A program made the translations under genes and the position numbers. This document shows positions 7,346 through 16,849 of a stretch of 64,000 nucleotides of DNA, one piece after another. The notes under the pieces are model-generated. The model was not told the DNA's origin and searched no databases. It saw only the letters and a list, made by a program, of their open reading frames with translations. Source of the DNA: Pimelobacter simplex (GTDB lineage Bacteria > Actinomycetota > Actinomycetes > Propionibacteriales > Nocardioidaceae). The stretch covers positions 1,116,001-1,180,000 of the forward strand of contig NZ_CP096276.1 of the NCBI RefSeq assembly GCF_024662235.1. The letters run 5' to 3'. Within the stretch, counting starts at the first letter, position 1; every line of letters starts with the position of its first letter.

Positions 7346-9451
7346 ATGTTCCGCAGGATCGGCACACTCGTCACCACCCGTGCCCGGTGGGTCCTCGGGT
7401 TCGGCGTCCTCGCCGTGCTCGTCGCCGCCTGGGTCGGCGTCGGTGCCTTCGGCAAGCTGGAGACCCAGGGCTTCGACGACCCGGCGTCCGACAGCAGCCG
7501 GGCCGCCGCGCTGCTCGCGGACCGCTTCGGCGGCTCCGCCGACTACGTCTTCGTCGTCGCGGCCGCCGACGGCGACGTCGACAGCCCCGCCGCGGCGGCC
7601 GCGGGCACCGCCCTGACCGAGCGGCTCCGCGCGGACCCGGCGCTGGCCGACGTGGCGTCGTACTACGACGCGCACGCGCCGCCGCTGCGCTCCACCGCGG
7701 GCGGGCACGCCCTGATCACCGCCTCGATCGCGCCCGGCGCCGAGGCGGACCCGGGCGCCGTCCTCGACGCGTACGCCGGCACGGACGGCCCGATCGACGT
7801 GCAGGTCGGCGGCTCCGAGGTGGTCGGCGAGGAGATCGGCGGCCAGATCGGCAAGGACCTCGGGCTCGCCGAGAGCATCGCGATCCCGCTCATCCTGGTG
7901 CTGCTCGTGCTCGCCTTCGGCAATGTCGTCGGCGCGCTGGTCACCCTCGGCATCGGCCTGGTCGCGATCCTCGGCACCTTCGCCGAGCTGTCCGTGCTCG
8001 GCTCGATGACCGACGTCTCGATCTACGCGGTCAACCTCACCACCGGCCTCGGCCTGGGCCTGGCCGTCGACTACGGCCTGCTCATGGTGGCCCGGGTCCG
8101 CGAGGAACGCGCGGCCGGGCACGGCCACGACGCCGCCGTGCGGCGCGCGGTCGAGACCGCCGGGCGCACCATCGTCTTCAGCGCCACCACGGTCGCGGTG
8201 GCGCTCGCCGCGCTGCTCGTCTTCCCGATGTACTTCCTGCGCTCGTTCGCCTACGCCGGCATCGGGGTCATGCTCATCACCGCGTTCAGCGCGGTGCTGA
8301 TCCTGCCCGCCGGGCTGTTCCTGCTCGGCGACCGGATCGACGCCTGGCGGGTGCCCAAGGTGCGCGGCATCCGTGGCGAGGAGGCCCCGTCGTGGGCCCG
8401 CCTGGCCCGGTTCGTCGTACGGCGTCCGGTGCTGAGCGCGCTGCCCGTGCTCGCCGGTCTCGTGGTGCTGGCCCTGCCGCTGGCCGGGATCTCCCTCGGC
8501 ACGCCCGACGACCGGGTGCTGCCCACGAGCGCGTCGAGCCGCCAGGCCGGCGACGCGCTGCGCGCGGAGTTCGCCGGTGACGGCACCCACCCGATCCAGG
8601 TGGTCACCACCGCCTCGCTCGGGGAGGCCGCGCTGGCCGACTACGCCGCCCGGCTCGGCGACCTGCCCGACGTCGTCCGGGTCGACACCACCCCGGGCCG
8701 CGACGCCGACCTGCTCTCGGTCGTCACCGACCTCGACCCGCGCTCGGCGGCCGCCCGCGACCTGGTCCAGGACGTGCGCGGCGTGGCGCCGCCCTCCGGT
8801 GCCGAGGCGCTCGTCGGCGGCGCGTCGGCCGAGCTGCACGACCAGATGACCGGGATCGGCGATCGGCTCCCGCTGGTCGCGGGCTGGCTGGTGCTGAGCA
8901 CGCTGGTGATCCTGTTCCTGTTCACCGGCAGCGTGATCCAGCCGATCCGGGCGCTGCTGCTCAACGCGGTCGGCCTGGCCGCCACCCTCGGCGCGATGGT
9001 CTGGGTGTTCCAGGACGGCCACCTCTCCGGCGTCCTGGGCTTCACCCCGCAGCCGATGGACTCCTCGATGATGGTGCTGCTGTTCTGCGTCGCCTTCGGC
9101 CTGTCGATGGACTACGAGGTGTTCGTGATGGGCCGGATCAAGGAGATGCGCGACCGCGGCCTGGGCAACGAGGAGGCGCTCGTACACGGCCTGGCCCACA
9201 CCGGCCGGATCGTCAGCACCGCCGCGGCGCTCATCGCGATCAGCTTCTTCGCCTTCCTGGTGAGCTCGGTGAGCTTCATCCAGTTCTTCGGGCTCGGCAC
9301 CGGGCTGGCGATCCTGATCGACGCGACCCTGATCCGGGGCGTGCTCCTGCCGGCCGCCGTACGGCTGCTGGGGGAGCGGGCCTGGTGGGCCCCGCGCCCG
9401 CTGCGTGCCCTGCACCGCCGGGTCGGTCTCTCGGAGACCGCGCCGGCCTGA
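7346..9451 (+). CDS. MMPL-family RND transporter
   Basis: 701 residues, the short actinobacterial MMPL class. Two repeats each begin with one transmembrane helix, an extracytoplasmic domain, then five helices. The GLGLAVDYG and FGLSMDYE motifs in the two halves are the MMPL proton-relay/substrate signatures, each followed by a basic ARVRE/GRIKE loop. GAGGAGAGGG precedes the ATG. It exports lipids or hydrophobic compounds across the membrane using the proton gradient; the substrate cannot be read from sequence. Probably controlled by the divergent TetR gene. Confidence 0.9.
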   Translation: MFRRIGTLVTTRARWVLGFGVLAVLVAAWVGVGAFGKLETQGFDDPASDSSRAAALLADRFGGSADYVFVVAAADGDVDSPAAAAAGTALTERLRADPALADVASYYDAHAPPLRSTAGGHALITASIAPGAEADPGAVLDAYAGTDGPIDVQVGGSEVVGEEIGGQIGKDLGLAESIAIPLILVLLVLAFGNVVGALVTLGIGLVAILGTFAELSVLGSMTDVSIYAVNLTTGLGLGLAVDYGLLMVARVREERAAGHGHDAAVRRAVETAGRTIVFSATTVAVALAALLVFPMYFLRSFAYAGIGVMLITAFSAVLILPAGLFLLGDRIDAWRVPKVRGIRGEEAPSWARLARFVVRRPVLSALPVLAGLVVLALPLAGISLGTPDDRVLPTSASSRQAGDALRAEFAGDGTHPIQVVTTASLGEAALADYAARLGDLPDVVRVDTTPGRDADLLSVVTDLDPRSAAARDLVQDVRGVAPPSGAEALVGGASAELHDQMTGIGDRLPLVAGWLVLSTLVILFLFTGSVIQPIRALLLNAVGLAATLGAMVWVFQDGHLSGVLGFTPQPMDSSMMVLLFCVAFGLSMDYEVFVMGRIKEMRDRGLGNEEALVHGLAHTGRIVSTAAALIAISFFAFLVSSVSFIQFFGLGTGLAILIDATLIRGVLLPAAVRLLGERAWWAPRPLRALHRRVGLSETAPA

Positions 9452-9457
9452 GCGCAG

Positions 9458-9500
9458 ACGCCGACGGCCCGGAGGACCAGGTCCTCCGGGCCGTCGGCGT
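9458..9500. terminator. Strong bidirectional terminator
   Basis: A near-perfect inverted repeat of about 20 bp (ACGCCGACGGCCCGGAGGAC against its complement) with a minimal loop. It lies between the convergent MMPL gene and the DUF6104/kgd operon. Confidence 0.88.
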
Positions 9501-9511
9501 ACTGCGTCGGG

Positions 9512-9688
9512 TCAGTCCTCCGGGTCGTCGAGCCGGGCCAGCCAGGTGGCGAAGCGCTCGATCGGCGTCTCGAAGTCGGGGTGCACGTCGACGAACTCCT
9601 GGAGCCGCTCGCCGAGCCAGGCCAGGGTGACCTCCTCGTCGCCCCGGCGCTGCTGGAGCTCCTCGATACCGCGGTCGGTGAAGTACAT
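9512..9688 (-). CDS. Small DUF6104-like protein
   Basis: 58 residues starting [16 protein letters not shown], matching the small actinobacterial DUF6104 proteins that are often found next to kgd. Acidic, helical, cytosolic. Its ATG overlaps the kgd stop by one base (TGATG), so it is translationally coupled to kgd. Function unknown; a role as accessory or stability factor of the 2-oxoglutarate complex is only suggested by this pairing. Confidence 0.75.
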   Translation of the reverse strand: MYFTDRGIEELQQRRGDEEVTLAWLGERLQEFVDVHPDFETPIERFATWLARLDDPED

Positions 9689-12600
9689 CAGCTGAACGCG
9701 CGCTCGATCAGGTCGGCCTGCTCCGCCGCGTGCCGCTTGATGGTGCCGACGGCGGTGGTGGAGGAGGACGCCCGGGTGATCGGCTCGACCGCACGGCCCA
9801 GCTCGGGCACCACGTTGAGGTGGTACGACGGCCACGGCCCCTGGTTGAAGGGCTCGTCCTGGACCCACTTGACCTGGGCGTTCGGGTACTTGGCCAGCTC
9901 GGCCTTGATCGCCTCGGTCGGCCACGGGTAGAGCTGCTCGACCCGCAGGATCGCGACGTCCTCGCGCTCGCTCTTCTTGCGCTCGACCATGAGGTCCCAG
10001 GTGAGCCGGCCCGAGACCAGCAGCACGGTGGAGACCTTGGCCGGGTCGGCGCTCGCGTCGCCGATCACCGGGCGGAAGTCACCGCTGGTGAAGTCGGCCG
10101 GCTGCGAGGCCGCCTCCTTGCGCTTGAGCATCGACTTCGGGGTGAAGACGATGAGCGGCTTGTGCTCGCCGCCGAGCGAGTGCCGGCGCAGCAGGTGGAA
10201 GTACGACGCGGGCGTCGACGGCTGGGCGACGACCATGGACTCCTCGGCGCACAGGGTGAGGAAGCGCTCGATGCGCGCCGACGAGTGGTCGGCGCCCTGG
10301 CCCTCGTAGCCGTGGGGAAGCAGGAGCACCACACCGGAGTCCTGGCCCCACTTGGTCTTGCCCGCGGAGATGTACTCGTCGATGACCGACTGGGCGCCGT
10401 TGACGAAGTCGCCGAACTGGGCCTCCCACAGCACCAGCGCGTCGGGACGCGCCACCGAGTAGCCGTACTCGAAGCCGAGGGCGGCGTACTCGGAGAGGAG
10501 GCTGTCGTAGACGAAGAACTTCGCCTGCTCCTCGGTGAGGTTGGCCAGCGGGGTCCACTCGTCGGCGTTGTGCCGGTCGATGATCGTCGCGAAGCGCTGC
10601 ACGAACGTGCCCCGGCGCGAGTCCTGGCCGGCCAGGCGGACCGGGCGGCCCTCCATGAGCAGCGAGCCGAAGGCGAGGATCTCGCCGGTGCCCCAGTCGA
10701 TCGGGCCGTCGGCGATGGCCGCGGCGCGACGCTGCAGCTGGGGCATCACCTTGGGGTGGACCGTGAAGCCGTCGGGCGGGGTGACGTAGGCGTCGGCGAT
10801 CCGCTTGAGCACCTCGGCCGAGACGGCGGTCTGGGTCTCGCCCGCGGTCTTGTCCGGGTAGTCGGGGACGGTCGTCCACTCCTTGGGCGCCGACGACGCC
10901 TCGCGGACCTCGGTGAAGACGCGCTCCAGCTGCTGCTGGTAGTCGCGCAGGACCTGCTCGGCCTCCTCGATCGTGATGTCACCACGACCGATGAGCGACT
11001 CGGTGTAGAGCTTGCGCACCGAGCGCTTCTGCTCGATCAGGTCGTACATCAGCGGCTGCGTGTACGACGGGTCGTCGCCCTCGTTGTGCCCGCGGCGGCG
11101 GTAGCAGACGAGGTCGATGACGACATCGCTGTGGAACGTCTGGCGGTACTCGAAGGCCAGCCGCGCGACACGGATGCAGGCCTCCGGGTCGTCGCCGTTG
11201 ACGTGGAAGATCGGCGCCTGGACCATCCGGGCCACGTCGGTGGCGTAGAGGGTCGAGCGCGACGAGCCCGGCGAGGTGGTGAAGCCGACCTGGTTGTTGA
11301 TGACCAGGTGGATCGTGCCGCCCGTGCGGTAGCCGCGCAGCTGGGAGAGGTTGAGCGTCTCGGCGACCACGCCCTGGCCGGCGAACGCGGCGTCGCCGTG
11401 CAGGAGCAGCGGCAGCACGGGGAACTTCTCGCCCTGGTTGAGCACGTCCTGCTTGGCCCGCGCGATGCCCTCGAGGACCGGGTCGACCGTCTCGAGGTGC
11501 GAGGGGTTGGCCGCGACGGAGACCTTGATGGTCTCGCCGGTGCCGGCCACGAAGGCACCCTCGGCGCCGAGGTGGTACTTCACGTCGCCGGAGCCCTGGA
11601 CCGTGCGCGGGTCGATGTTGCCCTCGAACTCGCGGAAGATCTGGTTGTAGGACTTGCCGACGATATTGGCCAGGATGTTGAGCCGGCCACGGTGGGCCAT
11701 GCCGATGGTGACCTCGTCGAGGCCGGCCTGGGCGGCCGCCTCGGCGATCTCGTCGACGACCGGGACGGTCGTCTCGCCACCCTCGAGCGAGAACCTCTTC
11801 TGACCGACGAACTTGGTCTGCAGGAAGGTCTCGAACGCCTCGGCCTGGTTGAGCTTGAGCAGGATCCGCAGCTGCTCCTCGCGCGGGGGCTTGCTGTGCG
11901 GCTGCTCGACGCGCTCCTGGATCCAGCGACGCTGGTCGGGGTCCATGATGTGCATGTACTCGATGCCGGTGGTGCGGCAGTAGGAGTCGCGCAGGATGCC
12001 GAGGATGTGGCGCAGCTTCATGAAGCGCCGGTCGCCGCCGCCGAAGGAGCCGGTCGGGAACTCGCGCTCGAGGTCCCACAGCGTCAGGCCGTGCGACTCG
12101 ATGCGCAGGTCGGGGTGGCTGCGCTGCTTGTACTCGAGCGGGTCGGTGTCGGCCATCAGGTGGCCGCGCACGCGGTAGGCGTGGATCAGCTCGAGGATGC
12201 GCGCCTGCTTGTCGATCTCGTCGTCGTGCGAGGTCGCGATGTCGTTGTTCCAGCGGATCGGCTCGTACGGGATGCGCAGCGCGCGGAAGATCTCGTCGTA
12301 GAAGCCGTCCTGGCCCAGCAGGTAGCGGTGCACCTGGCCGAGGAACTCACCCGACTGCGCGCCCTGGATGACGCGGTGGTCGTAGGTCGAGGTCATCGTC
12401 ATGATCCGGGAGATCGCGTTGCGCGCGATGGTCTCCTCGGAGGCGCCCTGGAACTCCGGCGGGAAGTCCATCGAGCCGACGCCGATGATCGCGGCCTGGC
12501 CCTGCATGAGGCGCGGCACCGAGTTGTTGGTGCCGAGGCCGCCGACGTTGGTGAGGCTGACCGTCGTGCCGGAGTAGTCCTCCATGGTCAGCTTGTTGTC

Positions 12601-13421
12601 CTTGGCCTTGCGCACGATCTCCTCGTACGCCGTCCAGAACTGCGCGAAGTCCATCGACTCGCACGCCTTGATGCTCGGCGCCACCAGCTGGCGGGTGCCG
12701 TCCTTCTTCTGCTGGTCGATGGCCAGGCCCAGGTTGATGTGGGCCGGCGTGACCATGGTCGGCTTGCCGTCGATCTCGTCGAAGGTGTTGTTCATCGCCG
12801 GCAGCGCCTTGATCGCCTTGACGATCGCGTAGCCGATGAGGTGGGTGAACGACACCTTGCCGCCGCGGGCGCGCTTGAGGTGGCTGTTGATGACGATGCG
12901 GTTGTCCCACAGGAGCTTGACCGGGATGTTGCGCACCGAGGTCGCCGTCGGGACCGACAGCGAGATGTCCATGTTCTTGGCCGTGGCGGCCGGGATGCCA
13001 CGCAGCACGGTCAGCGTCGGCTCGTCGCTGGCGGTGACCGGCGCGGGACGCGGGGCGTCCTTGGGGGTCGGCTTGGGGGCGTCGGCCTTGGGCGGCGTCG
13101 GCGTCGTCGTGGAGGCAGGGCTGACCTGGGGAGCGGGGGTCGCCTTGGGCGTGGGCGCGGCCTGCGCGGCCGGCGCCGCGGGGCGGCCGGCGCCGCAGGA
13201 GCCGCGGCCGCGGCGGGCGCGGCCGGGGCGGCGGTGGTGGCCGTCGTGGTCGTCGTCGCCGTCGCGGTGACGCCGTTGGTCTTGAAGTAGGCGGCCCAAG
13301 CAGCATCCACGCTGCCCGGATCGGCCTCGAACCGCTCCTTCATCTCCTCCACGAGCCACTCGTTGGCTCCGAAGTCCGCAGGAACGGGTGATCCGGTGGA
13401 CTGGTCTGACGACTGCGTCAC
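9688..13421 (-). CDS. kgd: Multifunctional 2-oxoglutarate dehydrogenase/decarboxylase (Kgd), frameshifted in linker
   Basis: Actinobacterial SucA-type protein of about 1245 residues: short N-terminal segment ([22 protein letters not shown]), a Pro/Ala/Lys linker, an E2-like acyltransferase domain ([15 protein letters not shown]) and a ThDP-dependent E1 domain ([16 protein letters not shown]). It decarboxylates 2-oxoglutarate in the TCA cycle and can transfer the succinyl group with a separate lipoyl E2. The GTG at 13421 has GGAAGAGG upstream. The N-terminal frame and the main frame are offset by one base (one missing) near 13170-13200, in a repeat of GCGGCGCCGGCC-type units. A sequencing indel is more likely than a real mutation, because the rest of the gene is intact. 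Confidence 0.9.
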
Positions 13422-13594
13422 GACGTGCTTCGCCTCTTCCGATGAGCTGCTCCGACCCGCGTACCGGTAGCGGGTGCTGTCGACCGCCAAGGCTAGTCCC
13501 ATGCCGAAGCAAATACCGACCCTCGGTCACCCTTTGAGGCAGGGTGTTGCGCATCAGACATTCCGCCCGGGTACCGGGGGTGGAGCGAACGGGG

Positions 13595-14218
13595 GTGTCG
13601 AAGGTGCTACGCAGAGCGGATCGAGCCCGGATCGTGGCCGTCGTCACGGTCGCGGTCCTGGCCCTGGGCGGGTGCTCGGGAGGCGACGACAAGAGCTCCT
13701 CGGACGGCCCCGAGCCGTCCGGGCACGCCACCCCGGAGGTGCCGGCCGACGCCCGGCTCGGCAAGGTCCGGGGCCGGCTCGGCCCGGCCAAGGCCGATGC
13801 CGTCCTGGCCGCGGTGACCGCGGCCGTCGAGGCCTGGGTCGCGGGGGCCTACGGCGGGGACTACCCGCGCACCGACTTCGACCCGGCCTTCGCGGGCTTC
13901 ACCCCCGACGCGCGCCGGCTGGCGCTGCGCCAGCCGGACGTGATGAGCAATGCCGCCGTCGGCGCCGGCCTGGAGACGGTCGAGGTCACCGAGCGCCGGA
14001 TCCGGGTCGACGTCCTCGGCGTCGACGGGCGGGCCGCCGGGGCGACCGCCCGGGTCCGGATCGGGCTGCGGCTGACCGGCGGGTCCGGCGGCTCCGACGG
14101 GTCCGGCGGGGGAGAGCGGACCGAGTCGGTGACCGGCCGGCTGCTGCTGACGCCGGTCAAGGGCGGCGGCTGGCAGGTGTTCGGCTTCGACGTGAGCCGT
14201 GGCGAGGAGGGGGCGTGA
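13595..14218 (+). CDS. Lipoprotein
   Basis: 207 residues from GTG 13595 (an upstream ATG at 13544 is possible). A basic start, a hydrophobic stretch and the lipobox LALGGC give a lipid-anchored extracytoplasmic protein; a Ser/Asp-rich tether follows. The body is an alpha/beta domain reminiscent of the NTF2/SnoaL-like fold, with a Gly/Ser loop ([13 protein letters not shown]) near residue 160. No family assigned. Its stop overlaps the start of the LCP gene (TGATG), so both probably belong to one cell-wall-related operon. Confidence 0.7.
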   Translation: MSKVLRRADRARIVAVVTVAVLALGGCSGGDDKSSSDGPEPSGHATPEVPADARLGKVRGRLGPAKADAVLAAVTAAVEAWVAGAYGGDYPRTDFDPAFAGFTPDARRLALRQPDVMSNAAVGAGLETVEVTERRIRVDVLGVDGRAAGATARVRIGLRLTGGSGGSDGSGGGERTESVTGRLLLTPVKGGGWQVFGFDVSRGEEGA

Positions 14219-15119
14219 TGGTGCGCAGGATCCTGCGGACGCTGGTGCTGGGGCTGGTCCTCGGCGCGACCGCGCTCGTCGTACCGGACAGTGCGCCGGC
14301 GCCGACCGTGCTGACCCTGGTCAAGATCGACCGCGCCACCGGCGTCGACGTCGACCCGGACGTCGTGTGGATCCTCGCCGCCGGCGTCGACACCCGCCCC
14401 CGCGAGGACCCGCTGCGCAGCCGCGCCGACGCGCTCCAGCTCATCGCCATCGACACCCGCACCGGCGCGGCGAGTGCGGTCGGTATCCCGCGCGACAGCT
14501 GGGTGCCCATCCCCGGCCACGGCTCCAACCGGGTCAACGCCGCCCTCTACTACGGCGGCCCCCAGCTGCTCGGGCGCACGGTCGGCGACCTGGTCGGCGT
14601 CCAGCCCGACTACGTCATGCTCGCCACGTTCAGCGGCCTGGCCCAGCTCATCCGCGGCATCGGCGGCATCACCGTCGAGAACCCGCGTTCTTCGCCGACT
14701 CCCACCTCAACCCCGAGGGCTGGAAGGCCGGCCGGATCAAGATCGACGGCATGCGCGCCGTCGAGTTCGCCCGGGTCCGCAAGTCCCTGCCGCAGGGCGA
14801 CTTCGACCGCTCGGCCAACCAGCAGCGCGTCATCCGCGGCATCCAGCGCAAGATCGCCGCCAACGCCGACCGCCCCGGCTGGATCGAGTCCGGCGTCCTC
14901 AGCGTCCTGCAGCACCTCAAGACCCAGGGTGTCTCGCCCAAGGAGCTGTTCCGGATCGCCCAGGCCATCGCCCAGGTCGACCACCGCAAGGTGACCACCT
15001 GCGTGCTGCCCGGCAGCATCGGCAACATCAACGGCGCCAGCGTCGTGCTGCCCTCCGTCGGCACCGCCCGCCGCTACGGCGACGACGCCCGCAAGGACGC
15101 CACCATCAAGCGCTGCTGA
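14218..15119 (+). CDS. LytR-CpsA-Psr (LCP) family protein, frameshifted
   Basis: About 300 residues if the frames are joined. One N-terminal membrane helix is followed by the LCP domain: [38 protein letters not shown]. The second frame continues with [23 protein letters not shown] and a C-terminal Cys pair. LCP enzymes attach phosphopolymers such as teichoic acid or arabinogalactan to peptidoglycan. The frame breaks near 14690 (one base missing between ENPR and FFAD), so as given the protein is split. Both halves are well conserved, favouring a sequence error or very recent mutation. The end overlaps convergent rnhA by 14 bases. Confidence 0.8.
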
Positions 15120-15573
15120 GCGTCCCGTCCCGCGCCTCCCGGGCCCCCTTGCCCGCCAACCCGTCCGCCTGCTCGTTGCCCGGGTCGCCCGCATGCCCCT
15201 TGACCCAGTGCCAGGCCACGTCGTGCTCGGCCGCCGCCACGTCGAGCCGGCGCCACAGGTCGTCGTTCTTGACCGGCGCCTTGGCCGACGTCCGCCACCC
15301 GTTGGCCTTCCACTTCGCCACCCAGGACATGATCCCGTTGCGCACGTAGCTGCTGTCGGTGTGCAGGTCGACCTCGGAGCGCCGGGTGAGCGTCTCGAGC
15401 GCGCGGATGGCCGCCATGAGCTCCATCCGGTTGTTCGTCGTGGCCGCCTCGCCGCCGTACAGCTCGAGGGTGTGGTCGCCGTAGCGCAGCACGGCGCCCC
15501 AGCCGCCCGGACCCGGGTTGCCGAGGCAGGCGCCGTCGGTGTGGATGGTGACGCGGGAGCTGGCTGCGGGCAT
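15106..15573 (-). CDS. rnhA: Ribonuclease HI
   Basis: 155 residues from ATG 15573. All RNase H elements are present: first catalytic Asp in [16 protein letters not shown], Glu in [10 protein letters not shown], Asp in HTDSSYV, the basic [15 protein letters not shown] handle and the final Asp. It cleaves RNA in RNA-DNA hybrids. Standalone bacterial length, without the C-terminal phosphatase domain of the Rv2228c fusion. It lies 14 bases downstream of kptA on the same strand. Confidence 0.93.
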   Translation of the reverse strand: MPAASSRVTIHTDGACLGNPGPGGWGAVLRYGDHTLELYGGEAATTNNRMELMAAIRALETLTRRSEVDLHTDSSYVRNGIMSWVAKWKANGWRTSAKAPVKNDDLWRRLDVAAAEHDVAWHWVKGHAGDPGNEQADGLAGKGAREARDGTLSSA

Positions 15574-15587
15574 CCGCACAGCGTAGG

Positions 15588-16157
15588 TCAGGCGGGCGCG
15601 TCGTCGAGCGCCAGGAACCCCGCCGGTACGGCGTCCGCCAGCCACACGCCGTTGCCGGTGCGCCAGAAGGTGTGCCCGGCCGCCGCCATGGCCGCCGCGT
15701 CCACCCGCAGCACGACGTACGCGCCGCGCCGGGCGCCGACGCGCTCGGCCGTGGTGCGGTCGGGGGAGAGGTGGACGTGGTGGCGCCGGCGCCGGTCGAG
15801 GCCGGTGGCGAGGATCGAGTCGAGGTTGCGCCGGGGCGTCCCGTGGAAGAGGACCGCGGGCGGCGTGGCCGGTGCGAGGTCGAGGTCGACCGGGACCGAG
15901 TGCCCCTGGCGAGCCCGGATCAGGTCGGTGGCGGGATCGTGCTCGAAACGCTGCTTGTCGCTGGCCGCGACCACGCGGAGGACGTCGTCGCGGCTCACGG
16001 CGCCACCGGAGCCGCGGGCAGGGCCTGCGGCGAGTGCGGCGAGGAGGTCGTCGAGCGGGACCCAGCCGTGGGCGTCGAGGACGAGGCCGATCGAGTCCGG
16101 CCGATGGCGCAGGACCAGGGAGAGGCGTTTCGACAGGGATGTGTCGTGGGAGTTCAT
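15588..16157 (-). CDS. kptA: RNA 2'-phosphotransferase (KptA/Tpt1)
   Basis: 189 residues with the Tpt1 layout: [25 protein letters not shown] (KxLxxxLRH element), FHGT, and [19 protein letters not shown] with the family His/Arg residues. The enzyme moves an internal RNA 2'-phosphate to NAD+; its bacterial substrate is unknown. The ATG lies only 4 bases from the left attachment repeat. Before prophage insertion the gene therefore began right behind the 3' end of tRNA-Arg and was probably transcribed from the tRNA promoter. No RBS or TANNNT promoter is visible just upstream now. Confidence 0.9.
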   Translation of the reverse strand: MNSHDTSLSKRLSLVLRHRPDSIGLVLDAHGWVPLDDLLAALAAGPARGSGGAVSRDDVLRVVAASDKQRFEHDPATDLIRARQGHSVPVDLDLAPATPPAVLFHGTPRRNLDSILATGLDRRRRHHVHLSPDRTTAERVGARRGAYVVLRVDAAAMAAAGHTFWRTGNGVWLADAVPAGFLALDDAPA

Positions 16158-16160
16158 GCG

Positions 16161-16182
16161 GCGCCTCCGGCAGGATTCGAAC
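16161..16182. repeat. attL (22-bp direct repeat)
   Basis: Exact 22-base copy of 38868-38889, starting GCGCCTCCGGCAGGATTCGA. It equals the T-arm and acceptor 3' half of tRNA-Arg read on the complementary strand. Flanking bases differ at once on both sides, so this is the crossover core and the chromosomal left border of the prophage. Confidence 0.93.
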
Positions 16183-16269
16183 GAGGGAACGCGCGTGCGA
16201 AAGATGGTGTTCTGAGCGTGAACCGACGGAAACTCATGGGGTACTGACGACCACCCGCCGAGGGGTCAA

Positions 16270-16285
16270 TGTTGACAGGTCAACA
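16270..16285. promoter_or_regulatory. Palindrome TGTTGAC-AG-GTCAACA near attL
   Basis: Perfect 7-bp arms around a 2-base centre. It lies 88 bases from the att core and 46 bases upstream of the whiB start. The same TGTTGAC word is repeated beside attR, so it may be an integrase arm-type site; a repressor operator for whiB is the alternative. Confidence 0.5.
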
Positions 16286-16330
16286 CGTCGCCCGGAGGTT
16301 CTGTCGGACCCTCGCCCTAGCGTGCCTGGC

Positions 16331-16552
16331 ATGCACGAGAGCTTCTTCCGAGATGAGGACTGGCTGACCAGTTGGGAGCAGCACGCCGCCTGCGCGACCC
16401 AGGTGGACCCGAGTGAGTTCCTCGAGGATGTGGCCGGCGCCTTGCTTGTGTGCCTGCGCTGCCCGGTGCTCCGTGAGTGCCATGACCATGCGACGGCCAA
16501 CGAGGAGCGCTTCGGCGTCTGGGGCGGTCTCGATCGACGGAGGATCAACTGA
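16331..16552 (+). CDS. WhiB-like iron-sulfur protein (prophage-borne)
   Basis: 73 residues with the full Wbl signature: Cys21, Cys41, Cys44 and Cys50 (C-x19-C-x2-C-x5-C), then FGVWGGL and a basic tail (LDRRRIN). Wbl proteins bind a [4Fe-4S] cluster and act with the sigma factor to control transcription; actinophage versions can block division or superinfection. A -10 TAGCGT (16318-16323) lies 7 bases before the ATG, implying a leaderless transcript. The stop overlaps the start of the DUF3263 gene (TGATG), forming a two-gene operon at the attL edge of the prophage. Confidence 0.9.
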   Translation: MHESFFRDEDWLTSWEQHAACATQVDPSEFLEDVAGALLVCLRCPVLRECHDHATANEERFGVWGGLDRRRIN

Positions 16553-16806
16553 TGCCCGAGCTCACCCCCGACGAGACCGCGATTCTGGTGTTTGAGCGCC
16601 AGTGGTGGAAGCACGCCGGCGCGAAGGAGTCGATGGTGCATGAGGTGTTCGGGGTGTCGATGACGCGCTACTACCAGCGGCTCCATGCCCTGCTCGACCG
16701 TCCGGAGGCGCTCGCGTTCGACCCGTTGGTGGTGAAGCGGCTGCAACGTCTGCGGTCGGACCGTCAGCGGCAGAGGTCGGCGAGACGACTGGGGTTCGTT
16801 GACTGA
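16552..16806 (+). CDS. DUF3263-family protein
   Basis: 84 residues. The FERQWWKHAGAKESMVHEVFGVSMTRYYQRL core and the LAFDPLVVKRLQRLR tail match DUF3263, a small actinobacterial family with a putative helix-turn-helix. A DNA-binding role is likely but unproven. Basic C terminus, cytosolic. Translationally coupled to the whiB gene, which suggests the two regulators work together during lysogeny. Confidence 0.8.
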   Translation: MPELTPDETAILVFERQWWKHAGAKESMVHEVFGVSMTRYYQRLHALLDRPEALAFDPLVVKRLQRLRSDRQRQRSARRLGFVD

Positions 16807-16849
16807 GCGGCGGCGGGAGTACGACGGGTGACGTGAGGCGGCGTGGCCC

